A DNA stretch of 64,000 nucleotides. Source: [Pseudomonas] carboxydohydrogena (GTDB lineage: Bacteria > Pseudomonadota > Alphaproteobacteria > Rhizobiales > Xanthobacteraceae). Position 1 is the stretch's first letter; every line of letters starts with the position of its first letter. Location: NCBI RefSeq assembly GCF_029030725.1, contig NZ_CP113162.1:62001-126000 (forward strand). Reading direction: 5' to 3'. Below the pieces are notes generated by a model. The model saw only the letters and a program-made list of their open reading frames with translations, had not been told where the DNA came from and searched no databases. The translations under genes and the position numbers were made by a program. Positions 1 to 10,487 of the stretch are shown one piece after another.

Positions 1-1
1 C

Positions 2-541
2 CGCGAGGAGGTCGCCGCAATCGCCGCCGAATTGCGCGGCGAGATTTCGATCCCCCTCGATAACGGACGCAGCTTTACTCTGAGCGCGCGCGCGGATCGC
101 ATCGAGCACCGCAGCGACGGCACCTTCGCCATCGTCGATTACAAGACGGGCCAGCCGCCGAGCGGCAAGCAGGTGCGGCTTGGTCTGTCGCCGCAACTCA
201 CGCTGGAAGCCGCCATCCTGCGTGGCGGCGGGTTCAGGCCGTTCCCGGCTCGCGCCAGCGTCAGCGAACTGGTCTATGTCCGGCTCAACGGCAACAATCC
301 AGCGGGCGAGGAGAAGATCGTCGATCTGCGTATCGCGCGCGGCGACGAACCCCAACTGCCGGACGATGCAGCCGACGAGGCGCTCGCCAAGCTCACCGCG
401 CTCATCAGAAAATTCGAGAACCCCGATCAGGCCTACACCTCGCTCGATCTCGCGATGTGGTCGAACCGTTACGGCACCTATGACGATCTTGCCCGCATCA
501 AGGAATGGTCGGCTGCGGGCCTTGGCGGAGGCGGCGCATGA
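2..541 (+). CDS. addB: AddB, ATP-dependent helicase/nuclease subunit B, C-terminal part
   Basis: This is the last 179 codons of a gene that enters from the left edge; the frame is open from base 2 to a TGA at 539-541. The fragment is the RecB-family nuclease domain: a conserved acidic segment (IEHRSDGTFAIVDYKTG) followed by an SPQLTLEAAIL helix, the usual IVDYKTG...QL arrangement of AddB and AddA nuclease modules. AddB partners AddA in processing double-strand DNA ends for RecA loading, the alphaproteobacterial counterpart of RecBCD. Its stop overlaps the addA start as ATGA, which supports translational coupling. The N-terminal part lies outside the window. Confidence 0.93.
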   Translation, partial: REEVAAIAAELRGEISIPLDNGRSFTLSARADRIEHRSDGTFAIVDYKTGQPPSGKQVRLGLSPQLTLEAAILRGGGFRPFPARASVSELVYVRLNGNNPAGEEKIVDLRIARGDEPQLPDDAADEALAKLTALIRKFENPDQAYTSLDLAMWSNRYGTYDDLARIKEWSAAGLGGGGA

Positions 542-3500
542 GCAAGCCCCGCACCGACATTCCCGATGCCGTGCGCGATGCGCAGTTGCGCGCCTCGCAT
601 CCGCAATCCTCCGCCTTCGTCGCGGCCAATGCCGGATCCGGCAAGACCTATGTGCTCGTCAACCGCGTGATCCGCCTGCTGCTCAACGATGTCGCGCCGG
701 AAAAAATTCTCTGCATCACCTTCACCAAGGCCGCCGCCGCCAACATGGCGCAGCGCGTGTTCGACACGCTGGGCAAATGGGTCGCGCTCTCCGACGACGA
801 ACTCGATGCCGCGATCCGCAATTCCGGCGCGCAGGTCACGCGCGAGGTCCGCGCACGCGCGCGAAAGCTGTTTGCCTGCGCGCTGGAAACGCCGGGCGGC
901 CTGAAGGTGCAGACCATCCACGCGCTCTGCACCCGCCTGCTGCAACAGTTTCCGTTCGAGGCCAACGTGCCCGCGCATTTCGCCGTGCTCGACGAACGCG
1001 ACCAGACCGACATGATGGAGCGCGCCAACCTCGCGGTGCTTCTGGAGGCCGCGCGCGCGCCGGACGGCGCGCTCGGCCGCGCGCTCGCCTTCGCGATGGC
1101 GCAGGCCGCCGACGTCACCTTCAAGGAGGTCGTGCAGGAGGCGTGCCTGAGCCGCGAGCATTTCATGGCGTGGATCGAAGGCGCGGGCGGCATCGAGGCC
1201 GCGATGATTCAGGTCTGCCGCGCGCTCGACATCGCAGCCGATAGACGGATCGCCGATATCGAACGCGAGATGGTCGATGGCCCGCATCTGCCGCGCAGCC
1301 GCTGGCTCGTCGCGGCGGACGCCCTCGAGCAGGGCGGCAAGAGCGATGCCACGCAAGGCGCACGCCTGCGAGCCGCCGCGGCTCTGTCGGGCGAGGCGCA
1401 ACTCGACGAATATCTCGGCCTGTTCGTCACCAATGAGGGTGGCCCGCGCAAAACTCTGATGACCAAGGCGCTGGCCGCCACGCAAGGCACGCTCGCCGCA
1501 GCACTCATGCAGGAGCAGCCGCGCCTTCTCCAACTCGCCGGGCAGCGCCGCGCCGCGATCCAGCGCGACCGCACCCATGCCTTGCTCGTCATCGCAAGCG
1601 CGGTCGCGGCGCACTACCGGCGCGAGAAGCAGACGCGGGGCCTGCTGGATTATGACGATCTGATCGACAAGACCCACGCGATGCTGACCGGCGGCTACGC
1701 CTCGTGGGTGCATTTCAAGCTCGACCGCGGCATCGACCATGTGCTGATCGACGAGGCGCAGGACACCAGTCCCCGGCAATGGGACATCATCGAGAGCTTC
1801 GTTGCCGAATTCACCGCGGGCGCGGGCGCGCGCGGCGACATCCGCCGCACCGTGTTCGCGGTCGGCGACGAGAAGCAGTCGATCTTCTCGTTTCAGGGCG
1901 CGGCCCCGCGCGAATTCGATTTGCGCCGGCGCGCGATGATGACGCGTCATGCCCACGCGAAACTTGCCTTTGAATCGGTGTCGTTCAAGCACTCGTTCCG
2001 CTCGGGTGCCGCGATCCTCGACTCGGTCGATTACGTGTTCCGCGAACAGGCGATCTACAAGAGCATCCATAACGACGACGCCTATCCGGTCCACGACGCA
2101 CTGCCAGACGCAGCCCCCGCGATGGTCGAATTGTGGAATCTGGAAGAGCCGGACGAGCGCCCCGAGATCGAGGGCTGGGACGCGCCGTTCGACAGCGTCT
2201 CCACCACAAGCCCCGACGTGAAGCTCGCGCGCCGCGTGCAGGCCGGGATCAAGTCGTTGATCGACGCGGGCATCATGACAGGCACCACGGGCAACCGCCG
2301 CAAATTGCGCTACGGCGACGTGATGATTCTGGTGCGGCGGCGCGGCGCCACGTTCGATGCGGTCATTCAGGCGCTCAAGCACGCGGGCATTCCTGTCGCG
2401 GGCGCGGACCGGCTCAAGCTGACAGAGCACATCGCGGTGATCGACCTGATGCATCTCGCCGATGCGCTGCTACTCCCGCAAGATGATCTTGCGCTGGCGG
2501 TGGCGCTGAAAAGCCCGCTGTTCGGACTCGACGACGACGACCTGCTCGCCATCGCGCCTGCCCGCACCGGCTCGCTGCGCGAGGCGCTTGCAAGTCGCGC
2601 AGGCTCCTCGCCGAAATTGCAGGCGGCCAACGATTTTCTCATGCGATGCGAGCAGCGTTTCGCGCGGCTTGCGCCGTTCGCGTTCTTCGCATGGCTGCTC
2701 GGCGGCGAAGGCGGCGGCTCCGGCGGGCGCGCCCGCATCCTGCGGCGTCTGGGGCCGGAGGCGAACGACGCGCTCGACGAGTTTCTCGAACTCGCACTGA
2801 CCTATGAACGCAAGGCGGCCGCCTCATCGCAGGGCTTCATCGCGTGGCTGCGCGCCGCCGACACCGACGTGAAGCGCGACATGGAGATCCTGCGCGACGA
2901 GGTTCGCGTCATGACCGTGCACGGCGCGAAGGGCCTCGAGGCTTCCGTGGTGTTTCTGGTCGACACCACTACCTCGCCGTCGGATACCCAGCGGCTGAAG
3001 CTGATCCGCATGCCGCACGGCAATGCCGGACCGGGCGACGTGGTGCTGTGGGCGGGCGCGAAACGCGACGACACCGAGGCGGTGGCGCAGGCCCGCGCCG
3101 CGATGCGCGACGACACCGAGCACGAATACCGCCGCCTGCTCTATGTCGCGATGACGCGCGCCGCCGAACGGCTGATCGTCGGCGGCTGCCAGCCCGGCAA
3201 CCGCAACAATGTGCGCGAACTGTCATGGTACGACCTGATCGACAAGGGGCTTGCGGCCTCGCCGCTGACGATGGCCGAGATCGAAACGCCGTTCGGGCCT
3301 GTCAGGCGCTACACCCGCGCGGGCGATGTCGAGCCCGAGGCGATGGAGGATGTCGCCGCGAATCCCGCCGCGCCAGCGCCGCTGCCGGACTGGTTGCGCG
3401 CGAACGCGCCACTTGAGATTCCGCGCGAACGACCGATCGCGCCGTCAGACGCGCGCGACGACGCACACCTTCCCCTGCCGACCCCGGAAGCCGCGCTTGC

Positions 3501-4032
3501 GCGCCAGCGCGCGCGGCTGCGCGGCCAGTGGGTGCATCGCCTGCTGCAATCGCTGCCGGATATCGCGCCCGGCCAGCGCAAGGCGGCGGCGGAGCGTTTT
3601 CTCGCCCGCCATGCGCAGGATGGATTTAGCAAGGATGAACTCGATCAACTCGCGCAGCAAATTGTCGATCTGATCGGGGAGTCGCAATTCGCCTCGCTGT
3701 TCACGCCGGGCAGCCGCGCCGAAGTCTCGATCGCGGGGCGGATCGATATCGGCGGCAAGACCGTGCGCGTGTCAGGCCAGATCGACCGCCTCGTCATCGC
3801 GCCCGGCGAAATCATGATCGTCGATTACAAGACCGGCCCCGCGCCGCGCACGGAAGCGCCGCCGCAATATGTCAGCCAGCTCGCGCTTTACCGCGCGGTG
3901 CTCGCGAAACTCTATCCCGGCAGGACCATACGCTGCGCGCTGCTGTGGACGGAAACCGCGCGGATGGCCGAGGTCCCGTCTGCGACGTTGGACTCAGGGC
4001 TGGCGGCGGCCTTCTCCGGGGATATCGCCTAG
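538..4032 (+). CDS. addA: AddA, double-strand break repair helicase/nuclease
   Basis: UvrD/Rep-like helicase of 1164 aa. Visible motifs in order: Walker A (AGSGKTYV, about residues 32-39), Walker B/motif II (LIDEAQDTSPRQW, about 402), motif III (GDEKQSIFSFQGA), motif V (MTVHGAKGLEA), motif VI (LLYVAMTRA), then a C-terminal RecB-type nuclease domain (GQIDRLVI...IVDYKTG...SQLALYRAVL). I start it at the ATG at 538, which overlaps the addB stop, rather than the upstream in-frame GTG at 505 that would extend into addB. Length and domain order match alphaproteobacterial AddA. It works in the cytoplasm with AddB in recombinational repair. Confidence 0.97.
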   Translation: MSKPRTDIPDAVRDAQLRASHPQSSAFVAANAGSGKTYVLVNRVIRLLLNDVAPEKILCITFTKAAAANMAQRVFDTLGKWVALSDDELDAAIRNSGAQVTREVRARARKLFACALETPGGLKVQTIHALCTRLLQQFPFEANVPAHFAVLDERDQTDMMERANLAVLLEAARAPDGALGRALAFAMAQAADVTFKEVVQEACLSREHFMAWIEGAGGIEAAMIQVCRALDIAADRRIADIEREMVDGPHLPRSRWLVAADALEQGGKSDATQGARLRAAAALSGEAQLDEYLGLFVTNEGGPRKTLMTKALAATQGTLAAALMQEQPRLLQLAGQRRAAIQRDRTHALLVIASAVAAHYRREKQTRGLLDYDDLIDKTHAMLTGGYASWVHFKLDRGIDHVLIDEAQDTSPRQWDIIESFVAEFTAGAGARGDIRRTVFAVGDEKQSIFSFQGAAPREFDLRRRAMMTRHAHAKLAFESVSFKHSFRSGAAILDSVDYVFREQAIYKSIHNDDAYPVHDALPDAAPAMVELWNLEEPDERPEIEGWDAPFDSVSTTSPDVKLARRVQAGIKSLIDAGIMTGTTGNRRKLRYGDVMILVRRRGATFDAVIQALKHAGIPVAGADRLKLTEHIAVIDLMHLADALLLPQDDLALAVALKSPLFGLDDDDLLAIAPARTGSLREALASRAGSSPKLQAANDFLMRCEQRFARLAPFAFFAWLLGGEGGGSGGRARILRRLGPEANDALDEFLELALTYERKAAASSQGFIAWLRAADTDVKRDMEILRDEVRVMTVHGAKGLEASVVFLVDTTTSPSDTQRLKLIRMPHGNAGPGDVVLWAGAKRDDTEAVAQARAAMRDDTEHEYRRLLYVAMTRAAERLIVGGCQPGNRNNVRELSWYDLIDKGLAASPLTMAEIETPFGPVRRYTRAGDVEPEAMEDVAANPAAPAPLPDWLRANAPLEIPRERPIAPSDARDDAHLPLPTPEAALARQRARLRGQWVHRLLQSLPDIAPGQRKAAAERFLARHAQDGFSKDELDQLAQQIVDLIGESQFASLFTPGSRAEVSIAGRIDIGGKTVRVSGQIDRLVIAPGEIMIVDYKTGPAPRTEAPPQYVSQLALYRAVLAKLYPGRTIRCALLWTETARMAEVPSATLDSGLAAAFSGDIA

Positions 4033-4189
4033 CCATTGATATCATTACAGAATATTATGCCCGGCGATTCGGCATAGCAGCAACACGGCTGCTTTGCCAG
4101 CCTTGACCGGGTTGAAGGGCATTCATACGTTTGCGCCAATCAAACGGGCGCCGATTCTCAATCCGGCGCCTTCATCAACGAGGCAGATC

Positions 4190-4510
4190 ATGGGCGTAGG
4201 CAAGGTTTCTGATTCCGACTTCGAGGCTGAAGTTCTCAAGGCGGAAGGACCGGTCGTGGTGGATTTCTGGGCGGAATGGTGCGGCCCCTGCCGCATGATC
4301 GCTCCGGCGCTCGACGAGATCGCGGGCGCGATGGGCGACAAGGTGAAGATCGTCAAGCTCAACGTCGACGAGAGCCCGAAGACCGCATCGAAGTACGGCG
4401 TGATGTCGATTCCGACCCTGATGATCTTCAAGGGCGGCGAGATGGCCTCGCGCCAGGTCGGCGCCGCGCCTAAGCAGAAGCTGCAACAGTGGATCACCGC
4501 CGCCGTGTAA
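4190..4510 (+). CDS. trxA: Thioredoxin
   Basis: A 106-aa classical thioredoxin with the redox site [10 protein letters not shown] (C31 and C34), the structural Asp in VVDFWAEW, the cis-proline segment [11 protein letters not shown], and the C-terminal helix ending in the stop at 4510. It reduces cytoplasmic disulfides for ribonucleotide reductase and other partners. The ATG at 4190 has a GAGGC ribosome-binding site just upstream. A longer reading from 4094 adds 32 residues with no thioredoxin character. It stands alone behind addA with about 157 bp between, and is followed by a strong terminator shared with convergent folC. Confidence 0.96.
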   Translation: MGVGKVSDSDFEAEVLKAEGPVVVDFWAEWCGPCRMIAPALDEIAGAMGDKVKIVKLNVDESPKTASKYGVMSIPTLMIFKGGEMASRQVGAAPKQKLQQWITAAV

Positions 4511-4531
4511 GCGTTCGCATACTCGGATTTG

Positions 4532-4562
4532 AAACGGCCGGTGAAAATTTCACCGGCCGTTT
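4532..4562. terminator. Bidirectional terminator between trxA and folC
   Basis: A perfect 15-bp inverted repeat (AAACGGCCGGTGAAA on the left arm) closes on a single-base loop. It is followed by T-rich sequence on the + strand and preceded by A residues, so it can act in both directions. It sits 21 bp after the trxA stop and 11 bp after the end of convergent folC. Confidence 0.85.
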
Positions 4563-4573
4563 TGTTTTGCGAT

Positions 4574-5902
4574 TTAAGCCGGCAGCGTGCCGTTTTCCGC
4601 CAGCACATGGCCCGCGAGATAGAGCGAGCCGGTGATGAGAATGCGCGGCGGCGTCTCGTAGGCCATCGAGGCGACAAAGCTCAACGCCTCGCCGACATTG
4701 CGCGCGATGTCCGCGCGCATCTCCAGCGACCGCGCGATGGAAGCGAGTTGCTCGGGCGCCATCGCGTTGTCGTTGCCGGGGATCGGTACCGCGACCACAT
4801 GCCGGGTCAGGCCCGAGAAATTCGCGAGGAAGCCGCGCGCGTCCTTGTTGCCCATCATGCCTACGATCAACACCACGGGGCGCTCGATCCGCTCGCCGAG
4901 GTCCGCCAGCGCCGCCGCCGTGACGCGCCCGCCATCGGCATTATGGCCGCCGTCGAGCCAGATTTCGCAGCCTTCCGGCGCGTAGGCGAACAGAGCGCCG
5001 GACGGCAGCCGCTGCATTCGCGCCGGCCACTCGGCGCGCGCGATGCCCTGCTCGAACGCCGCGGGCTCGATGGCGAGAGAGTCGATCGCGCGCAGCGTGG
5101 CGATCGCCAGCCCGGCATTGTCGAACTGGTGACGACCGAACAAACGGGGCGCCGCGAGATCGAGCAGGCCGCGCTCGTCGGAATAGACGAGCCGTCCATG
5201 CTCGACGCCGACATGCCATTCCTGCGTCGCGGACGACAGCGGCGCGCGCAGCTTACGGGCCGTCTGTTCGATCACCGCCTGCGCCTCGGCCTGCTGCTCC
5301 GCCGCAATCACCGGCACGCCGCGTTTGATGACGCCGGCCTTCTCGCCCGCGATCTTGATCAGCGTGTCGCCGAGAAATTCCGGATGATCCATGCCGATCG
5401 GCGTAATCACGCTGGCGAGCGGCGCGTCCACCACGTTGGTCGCATCCAGCCTGCCGCCGAGGCCAACCTCGAGCAGCACCACGTCGGCGATATGCTGCGA
5501 GAACAGCACGAAGGCGGCGGCGGTTTCGATCTCGAACAGCGTGATCGGCGCGCCGCCATTGGCACGCTCGCACTGGGCAAACGCATCCTCCAGTTGCTCG
5601 TCGGTCGCAAGCACGCCCGCGACGCGGAAGCGTTCGTTGATGCGCACGAGATGCGGCGAGGTGTAAACGTGGACCCGCAGCCCCGCCGCTTCCAGGATCG
5701 CGCGCAGGAAGGCAACGGTCGAACCCTTGCCGTTGGTACCCGCGACATGGATCACCGGCGGCAGGCGACGCTCGGGATGATCCAGCGCCGCGAGGATGCG
5801 CTCGATGCGCGACAGATCGAGATCGATGCGCTTGGGATGCAGCGCCGTCAGCCGCGTCAGCAGATCGTCGAGCTCGCGGCGCGCGGGGACAGCGGCGCTC
5901 AC
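4574..5902 (-). CDS. folC: Bifunctional folylpolyglutamate/dihydrofolate synthase
   Basis: A Mur-ligase-like enzyme of 442 aa that adds glutamate to dihydropteroate and folates. The P-loop is [11 protein letters not shown] at about residues 52-62. Further family signatures are [12 protein letters not shown], a glycine-rich [15 protein letters not shown], the [13 protein letters not shown] metal-site segment and [10 protein letters not shown]. The start is a GTG whose GTGA overlaps the accD stop, so the two are probably translationally coupled; an upstream in-frame ATG (6007) would lie far inside accD. Confidence 0.94.
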   Translation of the reverse strand: MSAAVPARRELDDLLTRLTALHPKRIDLDLSRIERILAALDHPERRLPPVIHVAGTNGKGSTVAFLRAILEAAGLRVHVYTSPHLVRINERFRVAGVLATDEQLEDAFAQCERANGGAPITLFEIETAAAFVLFSQHIADVVLLEVGLGGRLDATNVVDAPLASVITPIGMDHPEFLGDTLIKIAGEKAGVIKRGVPVIAAEQQAEAQAVIEQTARKLRAPLSSATQEWHVGVEHGRLVYSDERGLLDLAAPRLFGRHQFDNAGLAIATLRAIDSLAIEPAAFEQGIARAEWPARMQRLPSGALFAYAPEGCEIWLDGGHNADGGRVTAAALADLGERIERPVVLIVGMMGNKDARGFLANFSGLTRHVVAVPIPGNDNAMAPEQLASIARSLEMRADIARNVGEALSFVASMAYETPPRILITGSLYLAGHVLAENGTLPA

Positions 5903-6828
5903 GCCGGCGACGCAGCCGCGTCCGGCGGCAGCACTTCGACATCCGGCAGACGCGGCGCGGCCGCCTCCTCCGTGTGCGCGGACGGCGCTTTCATCAGCAG
6001 GCGGCACAGCCGCGCCAGCGTGGCGCGCATGTCATGGCGGTGCACCACCATATCGACCATGCCATGGTCTTTCAGATATTCGGCGCGCTGGAAGCCTTCC
6101 GGCAGCTTCTCACGGATGGTCTGCTCGATCACGCGCGCGCCGGCGAAGCCGATCAGCGCGCCCGGCTCGGCGAGTTGCACGTCGCCCAGCATCGCGTAGG
6201 ACGCGGTGACGCCGCCGGTGGTCGGGTTGGTCAGCACCACGATGTAGGGCAGCTTCGCTTCGCGCAGCAATTGAATGGCGACCGTGGTGCGCGGCATCTG
6301 CATCAGCGACAAAATGCCCTCCTGCATCCGCGCGCCGCCCGACGCCGCGAACATGATGAAGGGCGCATGCTTCTCGACCGCGAGTTGCAATCCCTTGACG
6401 ATCGCCTCGCCCGCCGCCATGCCGAGCGAGCCGCCCATGAAATCGAAATCCTGCACCGCGACCACGGCGGGCGAACTCTCGATCCGGCCATAACCGACCT
6501 TCACCGCATCGTTCATGCCGGTCTTGGCGCGCGCGTCCTTGATGCGGTCGGCATATTTGCGCTCGTCGCGAAACTTCAGCGGATCGGCGGCGACATCCGG
6601 CAGCGCGACATCGAACCAGGTCTCGTTGTCGAACACCGATTTCAGCCGCGCGGTCGCGCCCATGCGCATGTGATAGTTCGAGCCGGGAATGACGAACTGG
6701 TTGGCCTCGACATCCTTGTAGAACACGAGCTGGCCGGAATCCGGGCACTTGATCCACAAATTCTCCGGCGTCTCGCGGCGGATCATGTTGCGGATTTTCG
6801 GACGGACGACGTCGGTCAACCAGTTCAT
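5899..6828 (-). CDS. accD: Acetyl-CoA carboxylase carboxyltransferase subunit beta
   Basis: A 309-aa AccD, half of the carboxyltransferase that moves CO2 from biotin to acetyl-CoA in the first step of fatty acid synthesis. The crotonase-like core is clear ([45 protein letters not shown]). The N-terminal zinc ribbon is degenerate: of the four cysteine positions only C28 remains, the others being S31, I47 and S50. The last ~30 residues form an Ala/Pro/Glu-rich tail. It is followed directly by folC (GTGA overlap) and preceded by trpA with a 78-bp gap. Confidence 0.95.
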   Translation of the reverse strand: MNWLTDVVRPKIRNMIRRETPENLWIKCPDSGQLVFYKDVEANQFVIPGSNYHMRMGATARLKSVFDNETWFDVALPDVAADPLKFRDERKYADRIKDARAKTGMNDAVKVGYGRIESSPAVVAVQDFDFMGGSLGMAAGEAIVKGLQLAVEKHAPFIMFAASGGARMQEGILSLMQMPRTTVAIQLLREAKLPYIVVLTNPTTGGVTASYAMLGDVQLAEPGALIGFAGARVIEQTIREKLPEGFQRAEYLKDHGMVDMVVHRHDMRATLARLCRLLMKAPSAHTEEAAAPRLPDVEVLPPDAAASPA

Positions 6829-6906
6829 GGGCGGGCTCCCGCTTCAATTCAGCCGATATATGGACGCCCGGCGCGGGCCGGGCAACCCGAACATTTTCAA
6901 ATAAAT

Positions 6907-7743
6907 CTATTGCGCGCCGGGCTTTGACCCGCGCACTCCGGCAGCGAGCGCCGCCACCAAATCTGTGACCGCCGGGACCGTCTTCGCGCTGGCTTTCCCG
7001 TCCGCATCGAGCGTGGCGCGCAGCGCATCGATCAGCGCCGAGCCGACCACCGCGCCCTCGCCATGCCGCGCGATGCGCGCCGCAGCCTCCGGCGTGCGGA
7101 TGCCGAAACCGACGCAGACCGGAAGTTGCGTGTGACGCTTGATCCGCGCCACCGCCTCGCCGACCTCTTTGTCGTCGGCAGCGGCCGAGCCGGTGATGCC
7201 GGTGATGGAGACGTAATAGACAAAGCCCGAGGTATTGGCGAGCACCGCCGGCAGGCGCTTGTCGTCGGTGGTCGGCGTCGCGAGACGGATGAAGTTCACG
7301 CCCGCCTTCAGCGCGGGAATGCAAAGCTCTTCGTCTTCCTCCGGCGGCAGATCGACCACGATGAGGCCATCGACACCGGCGGCTTTCGCGTCCACCAGAA
7401 ACTTATCGACGCCGTAGATGAAGATCGGATTGTAGTAGCCCATCAGCACGACCGGCGTCGCGGGCTCGGTCGCGCGGAAGTCGCGCACCACCTGCAATGT
7501 CTTTTTCAGCGTGGTGCCAGACTTGAGTGCACGCAGGCCCGCGGCCTGAATCGCGGGACCGTCCGCCATCGGATCGGTGAACGGCATGCCGATCTCGATC
7601 ACGTCGGCGCCCGCCTTCGGCAGCGCCTTGAGGATTTCGAGCGAGGTTGCGAGGTCCGGGTCGCCGCACATTAAGAAGGTGACGAGCGCCGCGCGGCCCT
7701 CTTTCTTCAGTTCGGCGAAACGGGTGTCGAGGCGCGTGGTCAT
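6907..7743 (-). CDS. trpA: Tryptophan synthase alpha chain
   Basis: A 278-aa TIM-barrel subunit that cleaves indole-3-glycerol phosphate to indole, which is channelled to TrpB. Catalytic acids are visible as E50 (DVIEIGMPF) and D61 (DPMADGP). The phosphate-binding loop [11 protein letters not shown] and the GSALIDAL segment are present. The ATG at 7743 forms an ATGA overlap with the trpB stop, so I prefer it to the upstream in-frame extension, which lies inside trpB. Confidence 0.96.
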   Translation of the reverse strand: MTTRLDTRFAELKKEGRAALVTFLMCGDPDLATSLEILKALPKAGADVIEIGMPFTDPMADGPAIQAAGLRALKSGTTLKKTLQVVRDFRATEPATPVVLMGYYNPIFIYGVDKFLVDAKAAGVDGLIVVDLPPEEDEELCIPALKAGVNFIRLATPTTDDKRLPAVLANTSGFVYYVSITGITGSAAADDKEVGEAVARIKRHTQLPVCVGFGIRTPEAAARIARHGEGAVVGSALIDALRATLDADGKASAKTVPAVTDLVAALAAGVRGSKPGAQ

Positions 7744-8957
7744 GACTTGCGCCCCCGCAGAATATCGCCGACCTGCGGCACGTCCTTGTCGCCACGGCCG
7801 GAGAGATTGACGACCATCAGATGATCGCGCGGACGTTTCGGCGCGAGTTCTGACAATTTGGCAATCGCATGCGCCGACTCCAGCGCCGGAATGATGCCTT
7901 CCAGCCGCGACAGCAACTGGAACGCGGCGAGCGCCTCCTCGTCTGTCGCGGACAGATACGTCACGCGGCCGGTCTCGTGCAGCCATGCATGCTCGGGACC
8001 GATGCCGGGATAATCGAGGCCCGCCGAGATCGAATGCGCGTCTTGAATCTGGCCGTCGTCATCCATCAAGAGATAGGTGCGGTTGCCGTGCAGCACGCCG
8101 GGACGCCCGCCCGCGAGCGAGGCCGCGTGCAGATTGGTGAGACCATGGCCTGCGGCCTCGACGCCGAAAATCTCGACGGAGGGATCGTCAAGGAACGGAT
8201 GAAACAGTCCCATCGCGTTGGAGCCGCCGCCGATGCAGGCGACGAGCGAATCCGGCAGGCGGCCTTCGGCGTCCATCATCTGCGCGCGCGTCTCGTGCCC
8301 GATGATCGACTGGAAATCGCGCACCATCGCCGGATACGGATGCGGACCCGCCACCGTGCCGATGCAATAGAACGTGGTCGCGACGTTGGTGACCCAATCG
8401 CGCAGCGCATCGTTCATCGCATCCTTGAGCGTGCGCGTGCCGGACTGCACCGGCACCACTTTCGCGCCCAGCATCTCCATGCGGATCACGTTCGGCTGTT
8501 GCCGCTCGACATCGACCGCGCCCATGTAGACGATGCACTCGAGCCCGAAGCGCGCGCACAGCGTCGCGGTGGCGACGCCATGCTGCCCAGCACCTGTCTC
8601 GGCGATGATGCGCTTCTTGCCCATGCGGCGCGCGACCATGATCTGGCCGAGCACATTGTTGACCTTGTGCGAGCCAGTGTGGTTCAGCTCCTCGCGCTTC
8701 AGATAGATTTTCGCGCCGCCGAGATGTTCGGTGAGCCGTTCGGCGAAATACAAAGGCGACGGACGGCCGACATAGTCCTTCAAATAGGCGTTCATCTCCT
8801 TCTGAAACGCCGGATCGGCCTTGGCCTGCGCATAGGCTTTTTCCAGATCGAGGATCAGCGGCATCAGCGTTTCGGCGACGAAGCGGCCGCCGAAGGTGCC
8901 GAAATGGCCGCGTTCATCGGGGCCGGAACGGAAGGAATTGGGTTTTGCCAAGCTCAT
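7740..8957 (-). CDS. trpB: Tryptophan synthase beta chain
   Basis: A 405-aa PLP enzyme that condenses indole with serine. The PLP lysine is K98 in HTGSHKVNN. Other signatures are [13 protein letters not shown], the phosphate-binding [12 protein letters not shown], and the C-terminal SGRGDKD. It overlaps trpA by 4 bp. It lies downstream of trpF on the same strand but is separated from it by a REP-like palindrome. Confidence 0.97.
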   Translation of the reverse strand: MSLAKPNSFRSGPDERGHFGTFGGRFVAETLMPLILDLEKAYAQAKADPAFQKEMNAYLKDYVGRPSPLYFAERLTEHLGGAKIYLKREELNHTGSHKVNNVLGQIMVARRMGKKRIIAETGAGQHGVATATLCARFGLECIVYMGAVDVERQQPNVIRMEMLGAKVVPVQSGTRTLKDAMNDALRDWVTNVATTFYCIGTVAGPHPYPAMVRDFQSIIGHETRAQMMDAEGRLPDSLVACIGGGSNAMGLFHPFLDDPSVEIFGVEAAGHGLTNLHAASLAGGRPGVLHGNRTYLLMDDDGQIQDAHSISAGLDYPGIGPEHAWLHETGRVTYLSATDEEALAAFQLLSRLEGIIPALESAHAIAKLSELAPKRPRDHLMVVNLSGRGDKDVPQVGDILRGRKS

Positions 8958-8971
8958 ATCTAACCTTCGTC

Positions 8972-8994
8972 ATGGCCGGATTCAGTCCGGCCAT
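8972..8994. repeat. REP-like palindrome between trpB and trpF
   Basis: A 9-bp perfect stem (ATGGCCGGA/TCCGGCCAT) with a 5-nt loop, within the context TTCGTC-stem-CCACG. A close relative occurs at 19641-19663. It matches the common intergenic palindromes of Bradyrhizobium-like genomes and may also form an RNA hairpin. Confidence 0.6.
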
Positions 8995-9026
8995 CCACGT
9001 CTTATTGATGATGCGATACTGCGAAA

Positions 9027-9704
9027 TTATCCCGCATTGGCTGTCGCCGTATGCAGGCTGGCCTCGGCCCCGCGCGCCGCGCCGATGAAGGCGCGGATCA
9101 TGTTGGCGTCCTTGACGCCGGGCGCGCGCTCGACGCCGGACGACACGTCGATACCCTGCGGACGAGCAATATTGATCGCCTGCGCGAGGTTGCCCGCGTT
9201 GAGACCGCCCGACAAAAAGAACGGCTTGCCCAGTTTTAGATCTTCCAGAATGCGCCAGTCGAACGGCACGCCGAGCCCGCCGGGACGGGTGGCATCCTTC
9301 GGCGCGCGGGCATCGAACAGAATGCGGTCCGCGACGGCGGCATAGCCCGCGACGGCGGCGAGATCGTCGCGGCTCTCCACCGGGATCGCCTTCATCACCG
9401 GCAGGCCGAATTGCTGCTTGAGGTCGCGGATGCGCGCCACGCTTTCACGCCCGTGCAGTTGCAGCCAGTCCGGGCGCAGCGTCTCGACGATGTTGGCGAT
9501 GGTGGCGTCGTCGGCATCGACCGTCAGCGCCACCTTGCCCGCGCGGTCCTTGACGCGGCGGCCGAGATCGCGCGCCGCCTCCAGCGACAGATGGCGCGGC
9601 GAGGGCGGAAAGAACACGAAGCCCACCATGTCGGCGCCAGCGTCCAGAGCCGCATCAAGCGTCTCCGGTTCGGACAGGCCGCAGATTTTCACGATCAGGG
9701 ACAT
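9027..9704 (-). CDS. trpF: Phosphoribosylanthranilate isomerase
   Basis: A 225-aa TIM-barrel enzyme for the third step of tryptophan synthesis, an Amadori rearrangement. The N-terminus VKICGL carries the catalytic cysteine (C8). GADMVGFVFFPPSPRHL, LQLHGRES, a catalytic-Asp-like strand ILFDA and the terminal phosphate-binding segment FLSGGLNAGN...DVSSGVE all match TrpF. I start at the ATG at 9704; the much longer upstream frame runs through the LapA-like gene in a different frame. Confidence 0.95.
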   Translation of the reverse strand: MSLIVKICGLSEPETLDAALDAGADMVGFVFFPPSPRHLSLEAARDLGRRVKDRAGKVALTVDADDATIANIVETLRPDWLQLHGRESVARIRDLKQQFGLPVMKAIPVESRDDLAAVAGYAAVADRILFDARAPKDATRPGGLGVPFDWRILEDLKLGKPFFLSGGLNAGNLAQAINIARPQGIDVSSGVERAPGVKDANMIRAFIGAARGAEASLHTATANAG

Positions 9705-9747
9705 GAGGTTGAGCTGGGTTAAGCGATCCAAGCAGGGAAGGCGCGTT

Positions 9748-10122
9748 CTACAACGTCGCGTGCTGCTTGTCTTGTGCAATGGCCAGCGGCGGAACGCCGG
9801 GCCGGGGCGAAGGAGCCGGAAAAGCCGGATTCCGCCGCAATTCCGCCAGCTCGGCGCGGGCCTGCGCGGCCTCCGCCTCCAGCCGGCGGGCCGCCTTGCG
9901 GTGACGGCGCTGCCCGAACCAGACCGCCAGCCCGCCCGCCAGAACCCCCAGCATCGCGGCGGCGACGATGACGATGAACAGCGGCAGCGCCAGGGCAAAC
10001 GAAGGATCGCCGGAATCGAAGGGGTTGAACGACACCGTGACGAAGCGGCGGTTGGCGAGCGCGAAGGCAAGCAACACCAATGCGAGCGGCACGATCAGCA
10101 CGGTGTTGACGATCTTGCGCAT
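9748..10122 (-). CDS. LapA-domain (DUF1049) membrane protein
   Basis: A 124-aa protein with two predicted membrane helices (residues about 7-24 and 44-66) around the motif ANRRFVTVSFNPF, then a basic, Ala/Arg-rich cytoplasmic coiled tail and a Pro-rich end. This is the layout of LapA/LapB-associated proteins implicated in lipopolysaccharide assembly. It sits between ihfB and trpF, a position often seen in this bacterial group. The molecular role is inferred from family only. Confidence 0.8.
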   Translation of the reverse strand: MRKIVNTVLIVPLALVLLAFALANRRFVTVSFNPFDSGDPSFALALPLFIVIVAAAMLGVLAGGLAVWFGQRRHRKAARRLEAEAAQARAELAELRRNPAFPAPSPRPGVPPLAIAQDKQHATL

Positions 10123-10178
10123 CCCGTCCTTCCCGAATGGTCCGGCATATCAGCGCGCGAGGGCGCCGCGCGAAGCGA

Positions 10179-10487
10179 TCAGGACGCCGCGGCTTCCCCG
10201 TCGAGGCCGTTGCGGTTGAGCCGTTCACGCATTTCCTTGCCGGTCTTGAAGAACGGCACGCTCTTCTGCTCGACAGGCACGTGCTCGCCGGTGCGCGGAT
10301 TGCGGCCCGCGCGCGCCGGGCGATGCTTCACAGAGAAAGCGCCGAAACCTCGCAGTTCGACACGATCGCCGCGCGACAATGCCGAGACGATCTCCTCGAG
10401 GATCGCGTTGACGATGTTCTCCACGTCCCTCTGGTAGAGATGCGGATTATGCTCGGCAATGCGCTGAACGAGTTCTGATTTGATCAT
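10179..10487 (-). CDS. ihfB: Integration host factor subunit beta
   Basis: A 102-aa HU/IHF-family DNA-bending protein. It has the family core [30 protein letters not shown] and the [17 protein letters not shown] end. The [11 protein letters not shown] arm carries the proline that intercalates in DNA. It pairs with IhfA for site-specific bending at promoters, including RpoN-dependent ones. Confidence 0.95.
   Translation of the reverse strand: MIKSELVQRIAEHNPHLYQRDVENIVNAILEEIVSALSRGDRVELRGFGAFSVKHRPARAGRNPRTGEHVPVEQKSVPFFKTGKEMRERLNRNGLDGEAAAS

Noticed and set aside
478-2454. 658-codon minus-strand frame opposite addA
   Set aside because: It is a mirror of GC-rich third positions in addA. 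It has no family-like sequence and lies fully antisense to a well-supported gene.
4529-6199. 556-codon + strand frame opposite folC and accD
   Set aside because: Arg/Gly/Asp-rich composition typical of antisense shadows, and it covers two real genes.
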